64,000 nt of DNA from an uncultured Fretibacterium sp. (lineage in GTDB: Bacteria; Synergistota; Synergistia; Synergistales; Aminobacteriaceae), in NCBI GenBank assembly GCA_937900285.1, contig CALCEM010000026.1, positions 1 to 64,000 on the forward strand, in the 5' to 3' direction. A program made the position numbers and the translations under genes. The notes beneath the pieces are model-generated. The model did not search any database, was not told the DNA's origin, and was given only the letters and a program-made list of their open reading frames with translations. Every line of letters starts with the position of its first letter. Within the stretch, counting starts at the first letter, position 1. Below, piece after piece: positions 9,287-17,970 of this stretch.

Positions 9287-10018
9287 ATGGACGAACTCGA
9301 CCAAATTACTACGAGGCTGGTTAACGAATTATCATCGAAAATTTTGCCGGCTCTCACCAGAAATTTAACGCAAAATAATAATAATGCTCAACATGAAAAT
9401 TTAAATTTTACAGCTGAATTTGAAAAGGCTATAAAAATTTTATCCGACGAAAACAGAGCAGCTAATGAAATTTTAATGCATTCCGTTAACTCTGTTCGTG
9501 AGGAAATTTCAAAATTAAAACGCGCTGATAAACAGGAAAAAATTATTATTGACCCGGAAATTTTAAATTTAATTAATAAACTCGATGAGAATCTAAAAAA
9601 TTTTTATTCCGATTGGCTGCAGTCAAAACAGGAAACAAATAAAATTATTGAACACGAATTTAATACGCCGATCCCTCAGCCGGAATTTAAAACCCCTGAA
9701 ATTAATATTAATGCTGACGAAATTTTTAATAAGCCAATTGAAGAATTTGAAAACATTATACGCGCTCACGATAATATACAAACTCAAGAGTTAAAAGCTT
9801 TATCGCACGAACTGGAAAATTTAACGGAACAAAATAATTTAAAATTGAATCACGAAATTAAAAAGATTTTGGAACGCGAAATTATAAAATATCGCAACGA
9901 AATTATTAATATTATTCGGGAGCAAAATAATTTAATTTCCAGCATAAAAAATACAATTTATATAACTGGTTTTTTGAGCGTTATAATTTTGGGCGCATTA
10001 ATATTTTTTACCCGTTAA
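9287..10018 (+). CDS. Tail-anchored coiled-coil membrane protein, function unknown
   Basis: I do not recognise the family. The 243-residue protein is almost entirely charged and helical, rich in Glu, Asn and Lys, with no catalytic motif, and ends in one hydrophobic segment (about 222-242, ITGFLSVIILGALIFF) followed by TR. It would therefore be anchored by its C-terminus with a long coiled coil in the cytoplasm. A GGGGGTG box precedes the ATG. It is transcribed away from hemC and ends 14 bases from the convergent yvcK. Confidence 0.65.
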   Translation: MDELDQITTRLVNELSSKILPALTRNLTQNNNNAQHENLNFTAEFEKAIKILSDENRAANEILMHSVNSVREEISKLKRADKQEKIIIDPEILNLINKLDENLKNFYSDWLQSKQETNKIIEHEFNTPIPQPEFKTPEININADEIFNKPIEEFENIIRAHDNIQTQELKALSHELENLTEQNNLKLNHEIKKILEREIIKYRNEIINIIREQNNLISSIKNTIYITGFLSVIILGALIFFTR

Positions 10019-10032
10019 TTTTTAATCATCTT

Positions 10033-11121
10033 TTAATCATCTTCGAGATGACGCAACAATTTAAATATTACTGAAGCTAATTTCTGCGGATCATGTCTTA
10101 CTACTCTTCCCTCTGATTTAGTTTCGATTATGGACATTATTGGGGCTTCAATCGGAATACAACCCATATGTTTAATTATTTCGCGCTGATGATAATCCAA
10201 ATATAACGGCGTTGCGCCTTCTTCGTGATAACTTGAGATTATGTCATCCGGAATATTTTCGCTGTTAGCTATAACAAAGTCCGGGACCTCACCTAAAGCC
10301 GCGCTAACCCATTCGAGATGCTGAACGACATCCATGTGTTCCGTTTCATCGTGCTGAGTCATTAAATTACAAATATAAATTTTTGGGATATTTGCTTCAC
10401 ATAATTTTTTCGCGAAATCTTTTAATAATAAATTCGGTATCACGCTAGTAAATAAACTTCCAGGCCCCAATAAAATTACATCGGCTTCATCTACTGCTGT
10501 TAAAACGTCCGGTAATGGTTTCGGGTTTTGAGGTTCGATCCAGATTTCTTTTAAATTATTTCCGTGTTCTGAAATTGCAAGTTCTCCTTTTATTTTTAAA
10601 TTATCTTTTGTTAATCCCATCAAGTCTATTCCTTCGGTCGTGACTGGTAAAACTTTCCCCCTAATTGATAATAAATGATTCATTTTCTCGACGGCTCTGC
10701 TAAAATCTCCGCACATCTCAGTAACAGCCAACAATAATAAATTTCCCAAGCTATGACCCTTTAATTCTCCGCGATCAAATCTAAAATCTAAAATTTGTTT
10801 TAATTCGTTATCATTTTCGGCCAAAGCTACTATACAGTTGCGGACATCTCCAGGCGGTAACATTCCCCATTCATTGCGCAAACGTCCAGAGCTTCCTCCT
10901 TCATCTGTTACTGCTACAACGGCCGTAATATTTCGCGTGAAACCTTTTAAACCTTTTAGCAGTGTTGAAAGTCCAGTCCCGCCGCCAACTGCTACAATCC
11001 AAGGGCCGACGGATAATTTACGATTTAAAGCACGTTTCATAACTGGAGCATTACGCTTCGGAAGTCTGTCGAATAAAAATAATATAAACAACGTTACAAA
11101 AATTCCAAGAACAAAACTCAT
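10033..11121 (-). CDS. yvcK: YvcK/CofD-like gluconeogenesis factor
   Basis: Rossmann-fold protein related to CofD, known in Bacillus to bind UDP-sugars and to control carbon flux and cell-wall morphogenesis. Key features are VGGGTGLSTLLKGLK, TDEGGSSGRLRNEWG, PPGDVRNCIVALA, GHSLGNLLL and LGPGSLFTSVIPNLL. The N-terminus has a hydrophobic stretch (SFVLGIFVTLFILFLF) as in several homologues, implying membrane association. Its start overlaps the end of rapZ by four bases (ATGA), so both are one operon. The Firmicute partner whiA is absent here. Confidence 0.93.
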   Translation of the reverse strand: MSFVLGIFVTLFILFLFDRLPKRNAPVMKRALNRKLSVGPWIVAVGGGTGLSTLLKGLKGFTRNITAVVAVTDEGGSSGRLRNEWGMLPPGDVRNCIVALAENDNELKQILDFRFDRGELKGHSLGNLLLLAVTEMCGDFSRAVEKMNHLLSIRGKVLPVTTEGIDLMGLTKDNLKIKGELAISEHGNNLKEIWIEPQNPKPLPDVLTAVDEADVILLGPGSLFTSVIPNLLLKDFAKKLCEANIPKIYICNLMTQHDETEHMDVVQHLEWVSAALGEVPDFVIANSENIPDDIISSYHEEGATPLYLDYHQREIIKHMGCIPIEAPIMSIIETKSEGRVVRHDPQKLASVIFKLLRHLEDD

Positions 11122-12017
11122 TTTTTGCTGTCTCCTTTATCGCGGTGAATTACGCTGACTGCTTTATAAATTTTTGAATATTCCTCAAATAACCATTCAG
11201 CAACAGCGACCGATCTATGTCTTCCGCCGGTGCAGCCGACTGCAATATGTAATTGACCTCTAACATTATTTAAAAATTGCGGGATAGCTGTATCAAGAAA
11301 ATTTTTGCAGACGTTCATAAATTTTTTTGTCTCATCGAAATTCAATAAATAATTTTTTACTTCATCATCTTCGCCGGTTAAATTTTTTAAATCTTCAACA
11401 TAATACGGATTTGGAAGGCATCTCACATCAAATACAAAACTTGCATCCTGCGGCACACCATGTTTATAACCGAATGAGCTTATTAAAATTGAAATTCCGC
11501 CGGGATATTTGAAAAACTCTTTTAACAATCTGTCACGGTGTTGATGTAAATCCATCATAGATGTATCAATTACTAAATCTGCACGGTCTAAAACTGGCGC
11601 TAATAATTCCCGTTCAGCTCTTATACTTTCTTCGGTGGACATGCTTTTATTTAATGGGTGTACTCTTCTTGTGCGCTCGTAACGCCGTAATAATTCCTCA
11701 TCTGAAGCCGTTAAAAAAATTACTCGTACTGTGCCATTGCCATCCCATGCGACTGTTAAATCGTCAATAACTTTTACAAAATCTTTGCTGACGTTGCGTA
11801 TATCAATCGTTGCGACGACTCCGGGAGTATCAGTATTTTTTAATCTGGTCGCTAAAATTTTAAAAACTTGCGGCAATAATTCCGGCGGTAAATTGTCAAT
11901 TGTTATGAATCCAAAATCCTCCAAAACTTTCAGCGTCATAGTTTTTCCTGCTCCGCTCATTCCTGTAACGACTATAAATTGATGAGTGCTCATAAAAAAT
12001 TTTTTGCGCTCCTTCAT
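11118..12017 (-). CDS. rapZ: RNase adapter / nucleotide-binding protein RapZ
   Basis: P-loop protein of the RapZ/YvcJ family, in E. coli the adapter that directs RNase E to GlmZ. Walker A VTGMSGAGKTMTLKVLED near the N-terminus, LTASDEELLRRYERTRRVHPL in the middle and CTGGRHRSVAVAE plus VIHRDK at the C-terminus are diagnostic. ATG at 12017 follows no clear box of its own; MSTHQFIVV at 11993 is an alternative start. It is divergent from rpmH, about 140 bases away, and leads the rapZ-yvcK operon. Confidence 0.92.
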   Translation of the reverse strand: MKERKKFFMSTHQFIVVTGMSGAGKTMTLKVLEDFGFITIDNLPPELLPQVFKILATRLKNTDTPGVVATIDIRNVSKDFVKVIDDLTVAWDGNGTVRVIFLTASDEELLRRYERTRRVHPLNKSMSTEESIRAERELLAPVLDRADLVIDTSMMDLHQHRDRLLKEFFKYPGGISILISSFGYKHGVPQDASFVFDVRCLPNPYYVEDLKNLTGEDDEVKNYLLNFDETKKFMNVCKNFLDTAIPQFLNNVRGQLHIAVGCTGGRHRSVAVAEWLFEEYSKIYKAVSVIHRDKGDSKK

Positions 12018-12076
12018 AATTTTTAAAATATTTTACAAAAACTGCATATTAATACAAATTAAAATTTTATGAATTA

Positions 12077-12106
12077 TTGTAAACGGCTTTTGTCACATGC
12101 TATAAT
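12077..12106 (+). promoter_or_regulatory. Sigma-70-type promoter of the rpmH operon
   Basis: TTGTAA at 12077-12082 and a perfect TATAAT at 12101-12106 with an 18-base spacer, about 55 bases upstream of the rpmH start. AGAGGAG for rpmH lies further down at about 12141-12147. Confidence 0.65.
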
Positions 12107-12159
12107 TTCGCGGTTGAAATATTGTATTAATTAGATTTTGAGAGGAGCATTATTTAAAA

Positions 12160-12300
12160 ATGAAAAAGGGAACTTATCAGCCCCATGTAATTCCGAGAAG
12201 GCGTAAAATTGGTTTTTTGGCTCGTTCGGCTTCACCATCAGGCAGAAATGTCTTGCGTAATAGAAGACGTAAAGGTCGCAAATTTTTAACGAGGGCATAA
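12160..12300 (+). CDS. rpmH: Ribosomal protein bL34
   Basis: 46-residue basic protein starting [16 protein letters not shown] and containing [27 protein letters not shown], which aligns along its whole length with bL34 of the large ribosomal subunit. GAGGAG is 13 bases before the ATG. The usual MKRTYQP start carries an extra residue here. It is followed directly by rnpA, the standard rpmH-rnpA pair. Confidence 0.96.
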   Translation: MKKGTYQPHVIPRRRKIGFLARSASPSGRNVLRNRRRKGRKFLTRA

Positions 12301-12306
12301 ATTTAA

Positions 12307-12639
12307 TTGCCACTTTCCAGAATAAAAAAAGGCTGGGAATTTGATTTAATTTTCCGCACTGGCATACGATTAAACGGGGAGCTGGTGCGTTTATTATATG
12401 TGCGTAACGAAAATAATTTTATTAAGGCCGGTTTTATATCTGGAAAACGACAGGGCAAAGCGCACATTAGAAACAGGGTTAAAAGAATTTTGCGCGAGGC
12501 TTTTAGACAATCCGAAAAAAAAATTATTCCCGGAATATCTTTAATTTTAAGTCTGAAGGATAGGGCAATTAATTCAAAATCTTACGAGATATATGCGGAT
12601 TTAATAAAATTGCTTAAGAGAAATAATTTATTAATTTAA
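12307..12639 (+). CDS. rnpA: Ribonuclease P protein component
   Basis: Protein subunit of RNase P, which matures tRNA 5' ends. The RNR signature is visible as KAHIRNRVKRILREAFR, preceded by GFISGKRQGKAHIR. 110 aa is normal. The start is a TTG (12307) seven bases after the rpmH stop, giving MPLSRIKKGWEFDLIF, which fits the family N-terminus; no ATG is available. Part of the rpmH-rnpA-yidD-yidC-jag operon. Confidence 0.93.
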   Translation: MPLSRIKKGWEFDLIFRTGIRLNGELVRLLYVRNENNFIKAGFISGKRQGKAHIRNRVKRILREAFRQSEKKIIPGISLILSLKDRAINSKSYEIYADLIKLLKRNNLLI

Positions 12640-12675
12640 TAATTTAATATTTAATAAAATAATAAAATAATTTTC

Positions 12676-12906
12676 ATGTCAGAACTTGCAATAATTTTAA
12701 TAAAACTCTATCAAAAATTTATTTCGCCGTGTTTAGGCAAGCACTGCAGATTTTATCCGACTTGTTCAGAATATGCGGTTATTGCTATTCGTGAATGGGG
12801 ATTTCTGAAGGGTGTATATATTTCTCTTAAAAGGGTTTTGCGTTGTAATCCGTTTAATGCCGGGGGCTATGATCCTCCGCCTAAAAAATTACAGGAGACG
12901 ATTTAA
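12676..12906 (+). CDS. yidD: Membrane protein insertion efficiency factor YidD
   Basis: Short membrane-associated protein helping YidC insertion. CRFYPTCSEYAVIAIREWGFLKG and RCNPFNAGGYDPPP are the two family blocks, with the conserved cysteines present. 76 aa is normal. Lies 36 bases after rnpA and ends five bases before yidC. Confidence 0.95.
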   Translation: MSELAIILIKLYQKFISPCLGKHCRFYPTCSEYAVIAIREWGFLKGVYISLKRVLRCNPFNAGGYDPPPKKLQETI

Positions 12907-12911
12907 AAAAT

Positions 12912-13742
12912 ATGTGGGAACAGGCTAAACATTTATTACTTGCTTTACTTGAATTTATGCACGGAACTTTAAATAATATTGGCATGACAGATAAATTTTC
13001 TTGGGGAATTGCGATTATATTATTAACGCTTTTGGTTCGTGCTCTTATGTATCCTTTAACGCGTAAACAAATGACGAGCATGCAGAAAATGCAAAAATTA
13101 CAGCCGATGATAGACGTTTTACAAAAAAAATACGGCGATGATAAAGAATCTTTAAACCGCGAAACGATGGCGTTATATAAAGAACATAAAGTGAACCCTG
13201 CGAGCGGGTGTTTACCGTTGTTAATTCAATTGCCAGTATTTATTTTACTGTACGGAGTTTTGTACGATTTAACGAAGACCGAAGCATTTAACACCGTGAC
13301 ATTTTTCGGGATAAATTTGGGCGGTTCAGTTTTATCGACGATAGCAGATGCGTTAAGGCTTGTAGATGAAAACGGTGTGAGGATTCCTGTTGAGCAGTTA
13401 GGTTTTGTAATGGTATTTTTTTCATCGTTCACGAATTTGAGTTTATTATTTTCAAATATTGGAATTTGGATTTTTAATTTTATATTGCTGGTCGTGATAG
13501 CGTTTTTAACATGGTATCAGCAGCATTTAACATCAGCCGGAAATTCTCAAATGGCAATGATGAATTGGTTCATGCCGTTATTTTTGACGTTTATATGTTT
13601 TGGGTTGCCTGGAGGAGTTTTATTATATTGGGGAGTGTCTTCGTTAATGGGCATCGTGCATCAATTAAAAGTCGTGAAAAAAACTAATGAAGAAATGAAA
13701 ACTAAACCGGTATTATATAAAGATAAGCCGAAGAATAAATAA
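12912..13742 (+). CDS. yidC: Membrane protein insertase YidC (short type)
   Basis: Inserts and folds inner-membrane proteins alone or with SecYEG. The 276-residue protein has only the conserved core of five membrane segments; the large periplasmic domain typical of proteobacterial YidC is absent, as in Gram-positive and several other lineages. Seen: LTLLVRALMYPLTRKQM (with the conserved Arg), MQKLQPMIDVLQKKYGDD, YKEHKVNPASGCLPLLIQLPVF and a basic C-terminal tail. No lipobox is present. Confidence 0.95.
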   Translation: MWEQAKHLLLALLEFMHGTLNNIGMTDKFSWGIAIILLTLLVRALMYPLTRKQMTSMQKMQKLQPMIDVLQKKYGDDKESLNRETMALYKEHKVNPASGCLPLLIQLPVFILLYGVLYDLTKTEAFNTVTFFGINLGGSVLSTIADALRLVDENGVRIPVEQLGFVMVFFSSFTNLSLLFSNIGIWIFNFILLVVIAFLTWYQQHLTSAGNSQMAMMNWFMPLFLTFICFGLPGGVLLYWGVSSLMGIVHQLKVVKKTNEEMKTKPVLYKDKPKNK

Positions 13743-13876
13743 TAATAATAATAATAAATAACTTGAGTCGTGCGCATGTTAAAAATTTATAACGAGATTT
13801 AAGCCGATATGTTACGAGGAAAAGCCGAAAATTAAATAAACAAAAAAATTTTTATTTGGAGGGGGAAGCGCTTATT

Positions 13877-14779
13877 ATGAAGCAGGATAATGAAAAATTA
13901 ATTTTGGAGGCGACTGATGTTGATATTGCGTTGAGGCTTGCTGCGGAAAAATTTGGGGTTTCAATTGAAGAGCTTGAGGCAAATATTATTACTGAACGCG
14001 TTGGGATTTTGCAAAAATTATTTGGCGGAAAAAGGCAGCCTAAATTTGAGGTCAGGAAAATTAAAAAAATTGCTGTCGAAGAGGTTAAGGAAGTTGACGA
14101 GGCTAAGGCTAAGGAAGTAAAACAACCTGAACAACCTGAACAAGTTAAAGAGGTCAAAAATATAAAACCTGAAATCAATCACGAAGCCGTTAAGCCCGAA
14201 GTAAAAACCGAAGCTCCAAAACCGGAAATTTTAAACGAGAACAACGATGACGAAAATAAAAACGAAACGGAAAATATTAATAACAATCTCGCAGAACGCG
14301 GCGCGGAATTTGTGAACGATATTTTTAAATTAATGGGGTTTAATGCTGAAGCCAAAATAATCGATAAAAATTTAATTGAAATTATTGGCGAGGATTGTTC
14401 GGATTATGTTATCGGACATTATGCAGATGCCTTAAGATCTATGGAGTATTTATTAAATTTGTCGTTGCGCGATCCAAAAAATGAGCCGAGAATAAAACTT
14501 GACAGTTGCGGATATCGTGACAGGCGCACAAAAAGTTTACAGAGATTGGCCGAAGCTACTGCGCGACAGGCAATAAAATACGGTCGTCCTATTCGTTTAG
14601 ATCCTATGGCGAGTTGGGAGCGTTGGGTAATACACACAACTTTAAAAGAACGTGATGACGTAATGACCGAATCAGTTGGAGAAGCGCCATTTAGAAAAGT
14701 TGTTGTTATGCCGAAAATTTCACACGAGAACCATCGCAGTTATAATAAGCGCAATTATTCCGGACGTTACGCGAAATAA
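13877..14779 (+). CDS. jag: RNA-binding protein Jag/KhpB
   Basis: RNA-binding cell-elongation factor that works with KhpA. Domains in order: Jag_N (residues about 1-60, LEATDVDIALRLAAEKFGVS), a long Lys/Glu/Pro linker (about 70-140), a KH domain and a C-terminal R3H domain with RLAEATARQAIKYGRPIRLDPMASWERW and VIHTTLKERDDV. ATG at 13877 follows GGAGGGGG; the upstream TTG at 13856 would overlap this box and is not used. Last gene of the rpmH operon. Confidence 0.93.
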   Translation: MKQDNEKLILEATDVDIALRLAAEKFGVSIEELEANIITERVGILQKLFGGKRQPKFEVRKIKKIAVEEVKEVDEAKAKEVKQPEQPEQVKEVKNIKPEINHEAVKPEVKTEAPKPEILNENNDDENKNETENINNNLAERGAEFVNDIFKLMGFNAEAKIIDKNLIEIIGEDCSDYVIGHYADALRSMEYLLNLSLRDPKNEPRIKLDSCGYRDRRTKSLQRLAEATARQAIKYGRPIRLDPMASWERWVIHTTLKERDDVMTESVGEAPFRKVVVMPKISHENHRSYNKRNYSGRYAK

Positions 14780-14875
14780 AATAATAATAAAATAATAATA
14801 ATAATTTAAATTTAATTTTCCTTCTTCAGAGATTAGAATTTAAAGTAAAATCTGGAGGAGGAATTTTTTTTATAA

Positions 14876-15658
14876 ATGTACCCTGTATTAATTCAATTTA
14901 AAAATTTTCGTTTGGACAGTTATGGCGTAATATGGTTAATAGCGTTATGTATTTCAATTAATTGGAGCATTTCGCGTTTAAAAATTTACGGACTCGATGA
15001 AGATAAATCACGCAACGTAATGTTTTGGTCGTTTATATTTACGTTAATAGGGGCGCGAGTGCCGGAATATATATATCATTATAAATTTTACGTGTCGAAT
15101 CCGTCAGAAATATTTAATTTAACGCGTGGAGATTTGCACGAAGTAGGAGCGGTATCAGGTGCATTAATATCTGCGTTAATATTTTGTTTAATACGTAAAG
15201 TAAATTTTTATAAATTATGTGAAGTAGCATGTATCCCGGCATTTTTTAGTATAGCTGTAGGTCGTTGGGGATGTTTTTTAAACGGCTGTTGTGTAGGATT
15301 GCAGACGGCATCAAATTTTGGTGTACATTTTCCGCGAGATGCAATAAATTTTTTTCGTCATCCTGTGCAGATATATTACTCAATATTTGCGTTTGGCTGC
15401 GTAATAATTTTAAAGTTCATCGAAAAATTTTTAAATCCTGCTCGAAAGTTTTCAATAATTGCGCCGATAGCGTTAATTTTATATAGTGTTATGCGTTTTT
15501 CGCTTGCGCAGTTCCGTGAATATTTCGACATAGAATTATTAATAAAATATAACATGTCATATAAATTATTTTTCTGGATTATGATCGCCGGAATAATTTG
15601 GCTTTTGTATTCTTTAGTGATGAATGTGAGAGGGCGTAAGAGTAAAAAAAATTCATGA
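14876..15658 (+). CDS. lgt: Prolipoprotein diacylglyceryl transferase
   Basis: Transfers diacylglycerol from phosphatidylglycerol to the lipobox cysteine of prelipoproteins in the inner membrane. Seven hydrophobic segments and SYGVIWLIALCISI, HEVGAVSGALI and GRWGCFLNGCCVG (in place of the common RxGNFxNGE) identify it; HEVG replaces HGG. The protein is 260 aa, with GGAGGAGG before the ATG. Somewhat divergent from well studied Lgt but all membrane landmarks are in order. Its end overlaps the open frame before htrA by 4 bases. Confidence 0.88.
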   Translation: MYPVLIQFKNFRLDSYGVIWLIALCISINWSISRLKIYGLDEDKSRNVMFWSFIFTLIGARVPEYIYHYKFYVSNPSEIFNLTRGDLHEVGAVSGALISALIFCLIRKVNFYKLCEVACIPAFFSIAVGRWGCFLNGCCVGLQTASNFGVHFPRDAINFFRHPVQIYYSIFAFGCVIILKFIEKFLNPARKFSIIAPIALILYSVMRFSLAQFREYFDIELLIKYNMSYKLFFWIMIAGIIWLLYSLVMNVRGRKSKKNS

Positions 15659-15720
15659 ATAAATCATATTTCAATAATAAAATATTTCGCGTTCAAAATT
15701 TAAGGAGGAAAATTTATAAA

Positions 15721-17160
15721 ATGAAATCCAAAAAATTATTTTTAATATTAATATCGTTTGCATTAATTTTAACGAGTGCTCAGAATTTATTTGCGAGCAT
15801 TCCGGCAAATCCAATTGTTCCGATTGTAAAAAAAGCTTCGCCCGCTGTCGTAAATATTGATGTTGAAGCCCGTGCAAAACGTACAATGACACCGTTCCCA
15901 TTTGATGATGATCCAATTTTTAAAAGATTTTTCGGCGATGCATTCAAAGAATTTAACAGATCAGTCCCAATGAAGGGAAGGGGATCGGGTTTTATAGTAA
16001 CGAAGGATGGACAAATTTTAACAAATAATCATGTTATAAACGGAGCTGAAAAAATTACGGTTTCTGTACAGCTCGCTAACGGAAATAAAAAAACTTATCC
16101 GGCGAAAGTTTTAGGAAAAGATCCAAATTACGACATTGCAATTATAAAAATAAATGCTGATGAAGATTTACCAGTGTTAGAGCTTGGCGACTCTGAAAAA
16201 GTTGAGGTCGGTGAATACGTCGTAGCGATCGGCAATCCTTTCGGCTTTGAGCAGACTGTGACAGCTGGAGTAATTTCTGCGAAAAATAGAAGTGTTCACG
16301 CGCAAGATGTAAATTTTGATGATTTTTTACAGACTGATGCCGCTATAAATCCCGGAAATTCCGGCGGACCGTTATTGAACATGGAAGGCAAAGTAATAGG
16401 AATTAATACGGCTATTGTCCCATATGCTCAAGGTATAGGCTTCGCGATTCCTATTAACAAAGCAAAAGGTCGCGTAATGGAAGATTTAATTTCATACGGC
16501 CATGTTAAACGCGGTTGGCTCGGAGTTTCAATAATGAATTTAGATCCGGATGTCGCGAAAATTTACGGAGCAAAAGATCAGAGCGGTGTAATCGTTGCTA
16601 AAATTTTACCTGATACTCCTGCGGAACGTGCTGGACTCAAAAAGGGCGATATTATTACGGAGGTCAACGGCGAAAAAGTTAAAGATGCATCGCATTTCAC
16701 ATCTAAAATAAGTTCATTCGCACCAAATTCAAATATTAATTTAGGCGTGATTCGTCGCGGAAGTAAAATAAATTTCAAAATAAAATTAAATGAGCGTCCT
16801 GCTTCGGCTGATGGCATCGAAGAAGATGAAATAAATAATTCTGACGACTCCGAAATAAAATCCAACGATGCTTTAAAAGATTTTGGAATAAACGGGCTTG
16901 CAGATTTAAATTCAAATTTGCGCAGACGTTATAAACTTGATGAAAATATCTCAGGAGTAATAATAACTGAAATTGAGCGCGGAAGCTCTGCATATATGAA
17001 CGGACTTAAAAACGGAGATTTATTGCGCGAGATCAACGGCCAGGAAATTAATAACGTGAACGGGATAAATAAATTATTTAAGAAGACCGATGACATGTTA
17101 ATTTTAACGGTTGAGCGCGATGGTAATACAATTTGGATGAAAGTGGACAAAAATAAATAA
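15721..17160 (+). CDS. Periplasmic serine protease HtrA/DegP-like (Do family)
   Basis: Secreted quality-control protease/chaperone. Signal peptide at residues 1-25 (LFLILISFALILTSA..LFAS), trypsin-like domain with His104 (TNNHVI), Asp138 (NYDIAI) and Ser214 (GNSGGPL), then two PDZ domains (about 275-370 and 400-479). I chose ATG 15721 because AAGGAGG lies before it and the signal peptide begins there; a further upstream in-frame ATG at 15655 adds an unlikely leader. 479 aa is normal for DegP/DegQ. Confidence 0.93.
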   Translation: MKSKKLFLILISFALILTSAQNLFASIPANPIVPIVKKASPAVVNIDVEARAKRTMTPFPFDDDPIFKRFFGDAFKEFNRSVPMKGRGSGFIVTKDGQILTNNHVINGAEKITVSVQLANGNKKTYPAKVLGKDPNYDIAIIKINADEDLPVLELGDSEKVEVGEYVVAIGNPFGFEQTVTAGVISAKNRSVHAQDVNFDDFLQTDAAINPGNSGGPLLNMEGKVIGINTAIVPYAQGIGFAIPINKAKGRVMEDLISYGHVKRGWLGVSIMNLDPDVAKIYGAKDQSGVIVAKILPDTPAERAGLKKGDIITEVNGEKVKDASHFTSKISSFAPNSNINLGVIRRGSKINFKIKLNERPASADGIEEDEINNSDDSEIKSNDALKDFGINGLADLNSNLRRRYKLDENISGVIITEIERGSSAYMNGLKNGDLLREINGQEINNVNGINKLFKKTDDMLILTVERDGNTIWMKVDKNK

Positions 17161-17170
17161 AATAAATAAT

Positions 17171-17199
17171 TTGACAATGAGTAAAAATTTTATTAGAAT
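17171..17199 (+). promoter_or_regulatory. Strong sigma-70-type promoter of tRNA-Val
   Basis: TTGACA at 17171-17176 and TAGAAT at 17194-17199 with a 17-base spacer, 31 bases before the tRNA. The -35 is a perfect consensus. Confidence 0.8.
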
Positions 17200-17229
17200 T
17201 TAGCGCGCTTTGAAAAATTTATGGTGTTC

Positions 17230-17304
17230 GGGTGGTTAGTTCAGAGGTAGAACGCTTCCTTGACACGGAAGAGGTCAGAAGTTCGATTCTTCTATCACCC
17301 ACCA
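17230..17304 (+). tRNA. tRNA-Val (anticodon GAC)
   Basis: 75-base cloverleaf: acceptor GGGTGGT pairs with ATCACCC, D arm TTAGTTCAGAGGTAGAA, anticodon stem CTTCC/GGAAG with loop TTGACAC (anticodon GAC, codons GUC/GUU), T arm with GTTCGATTC, and encoded CCA at 17302-17304. Confidence 0.93.
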
Positions 17305-17395
17305 TTTAAATTTAAGAGGTAAATATAAAAGGTGCGTTTAGTGTTGCGGTTAGTAGTATAGATAAATAAAAATTTTACTTCGTATTCATTGAGAT

Positions 17396-17437
17396 CGAGG
17401 AGCTGGGAAAAAATAAAAAATCCCTCTCCTTTTTGTT
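17396..17437 (+). terminator. Rho-independent terminator between tRNA-Val and rimP
   Basis: GAGGAGCTGGGA pairs with TCCCTCTCCT across an A-rich loop and is followed by TTTTTGTTT. It ends the tRNA transcript or acts as an attenuator ahead of the rimP-nusA operon; nothing else is seen in the 165 bases between the tRNA and rimP. Confidence 0.75.
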
Positions 17438-17469
17438 TATTAAAAATATAAATTACGTACGGTGGGAAA

Positions 17470-17970
17470 ATGGATTTACTCGAAGAAATAGAATATATTG
17501 TTGATAAATTAGGTTATGAATGTGTGCACGTTGGATTAAAAAATGATACTGGGAAATTAAAATTGCAGATATTAATAGACATGCCCGGCGGAATAAATGT
17601 AAACGATTGCGAAAACGTTTCAAAGGGAGTAAATAAATTTTTGGACGGCCATGATAAAAATTTTGCGGAACTTGATAAAGGCCGTTATTATTTGGAAGTT
17701 AGTTCGCCCGGATTGGAGAGGCCGTTATTTAAATTGAGCGATTACGAAAAATTCAAGGGGCGCGAGGTTCGTATAAGATTGTCGAAGATGTTGGATGAGC
17801 GTAAAAATTATTCGGGTAAAATTTTGGACGTTGATGAGAATAAAAATATTATTTTGGAGCTTGAAAATAATTTGAAAAAAATAATTCCGTTTGAAAATAT
17901 AAAAGGCGGAAATTTAATATACAGATTTGAAGAAACAAAAGGCGCAAAAAGCAGGAGGCTTAAAAAATGA
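17470..17970 (+). CDS. rimP: Ribosome maturation factor RimP
   Basis: Needed for 30S subunit maturation. MDLLEEIEYIVDKLGYECVHVGL, DMPGGINVNDCENVSKGVNKFLD and YYLEVSSPGLERPLFKLSDYEKFKGREV are the characteristic blocks, followed by an Sm-like C-terminal domain. 166 aa. The stop overlaps the nusA start by four bases, the usual rimP-nusA-ylxR-infB-rbfA order. Confidence 0.95.
   Translation: MDLLEEIEYIVDKLGYECVHVGLKNDTGKLKLQILIDMPGGINVNDCENVSKGVNKFLDGHDKNFAELDKGRYYLEVSSPGLERPLFKLSDYEKFKGREVRIRLSKMLDERKNYSGKILDVDENKNIILELENNLKKIIPFENIKGGNLIYRFEETKGAKSRRLKK

Noticed and set aside
13856..13876. Upstream TTG start of jag
   Set aside because: It lies within the GGAGGGGG box; ATG 13877 is at correct spacing.
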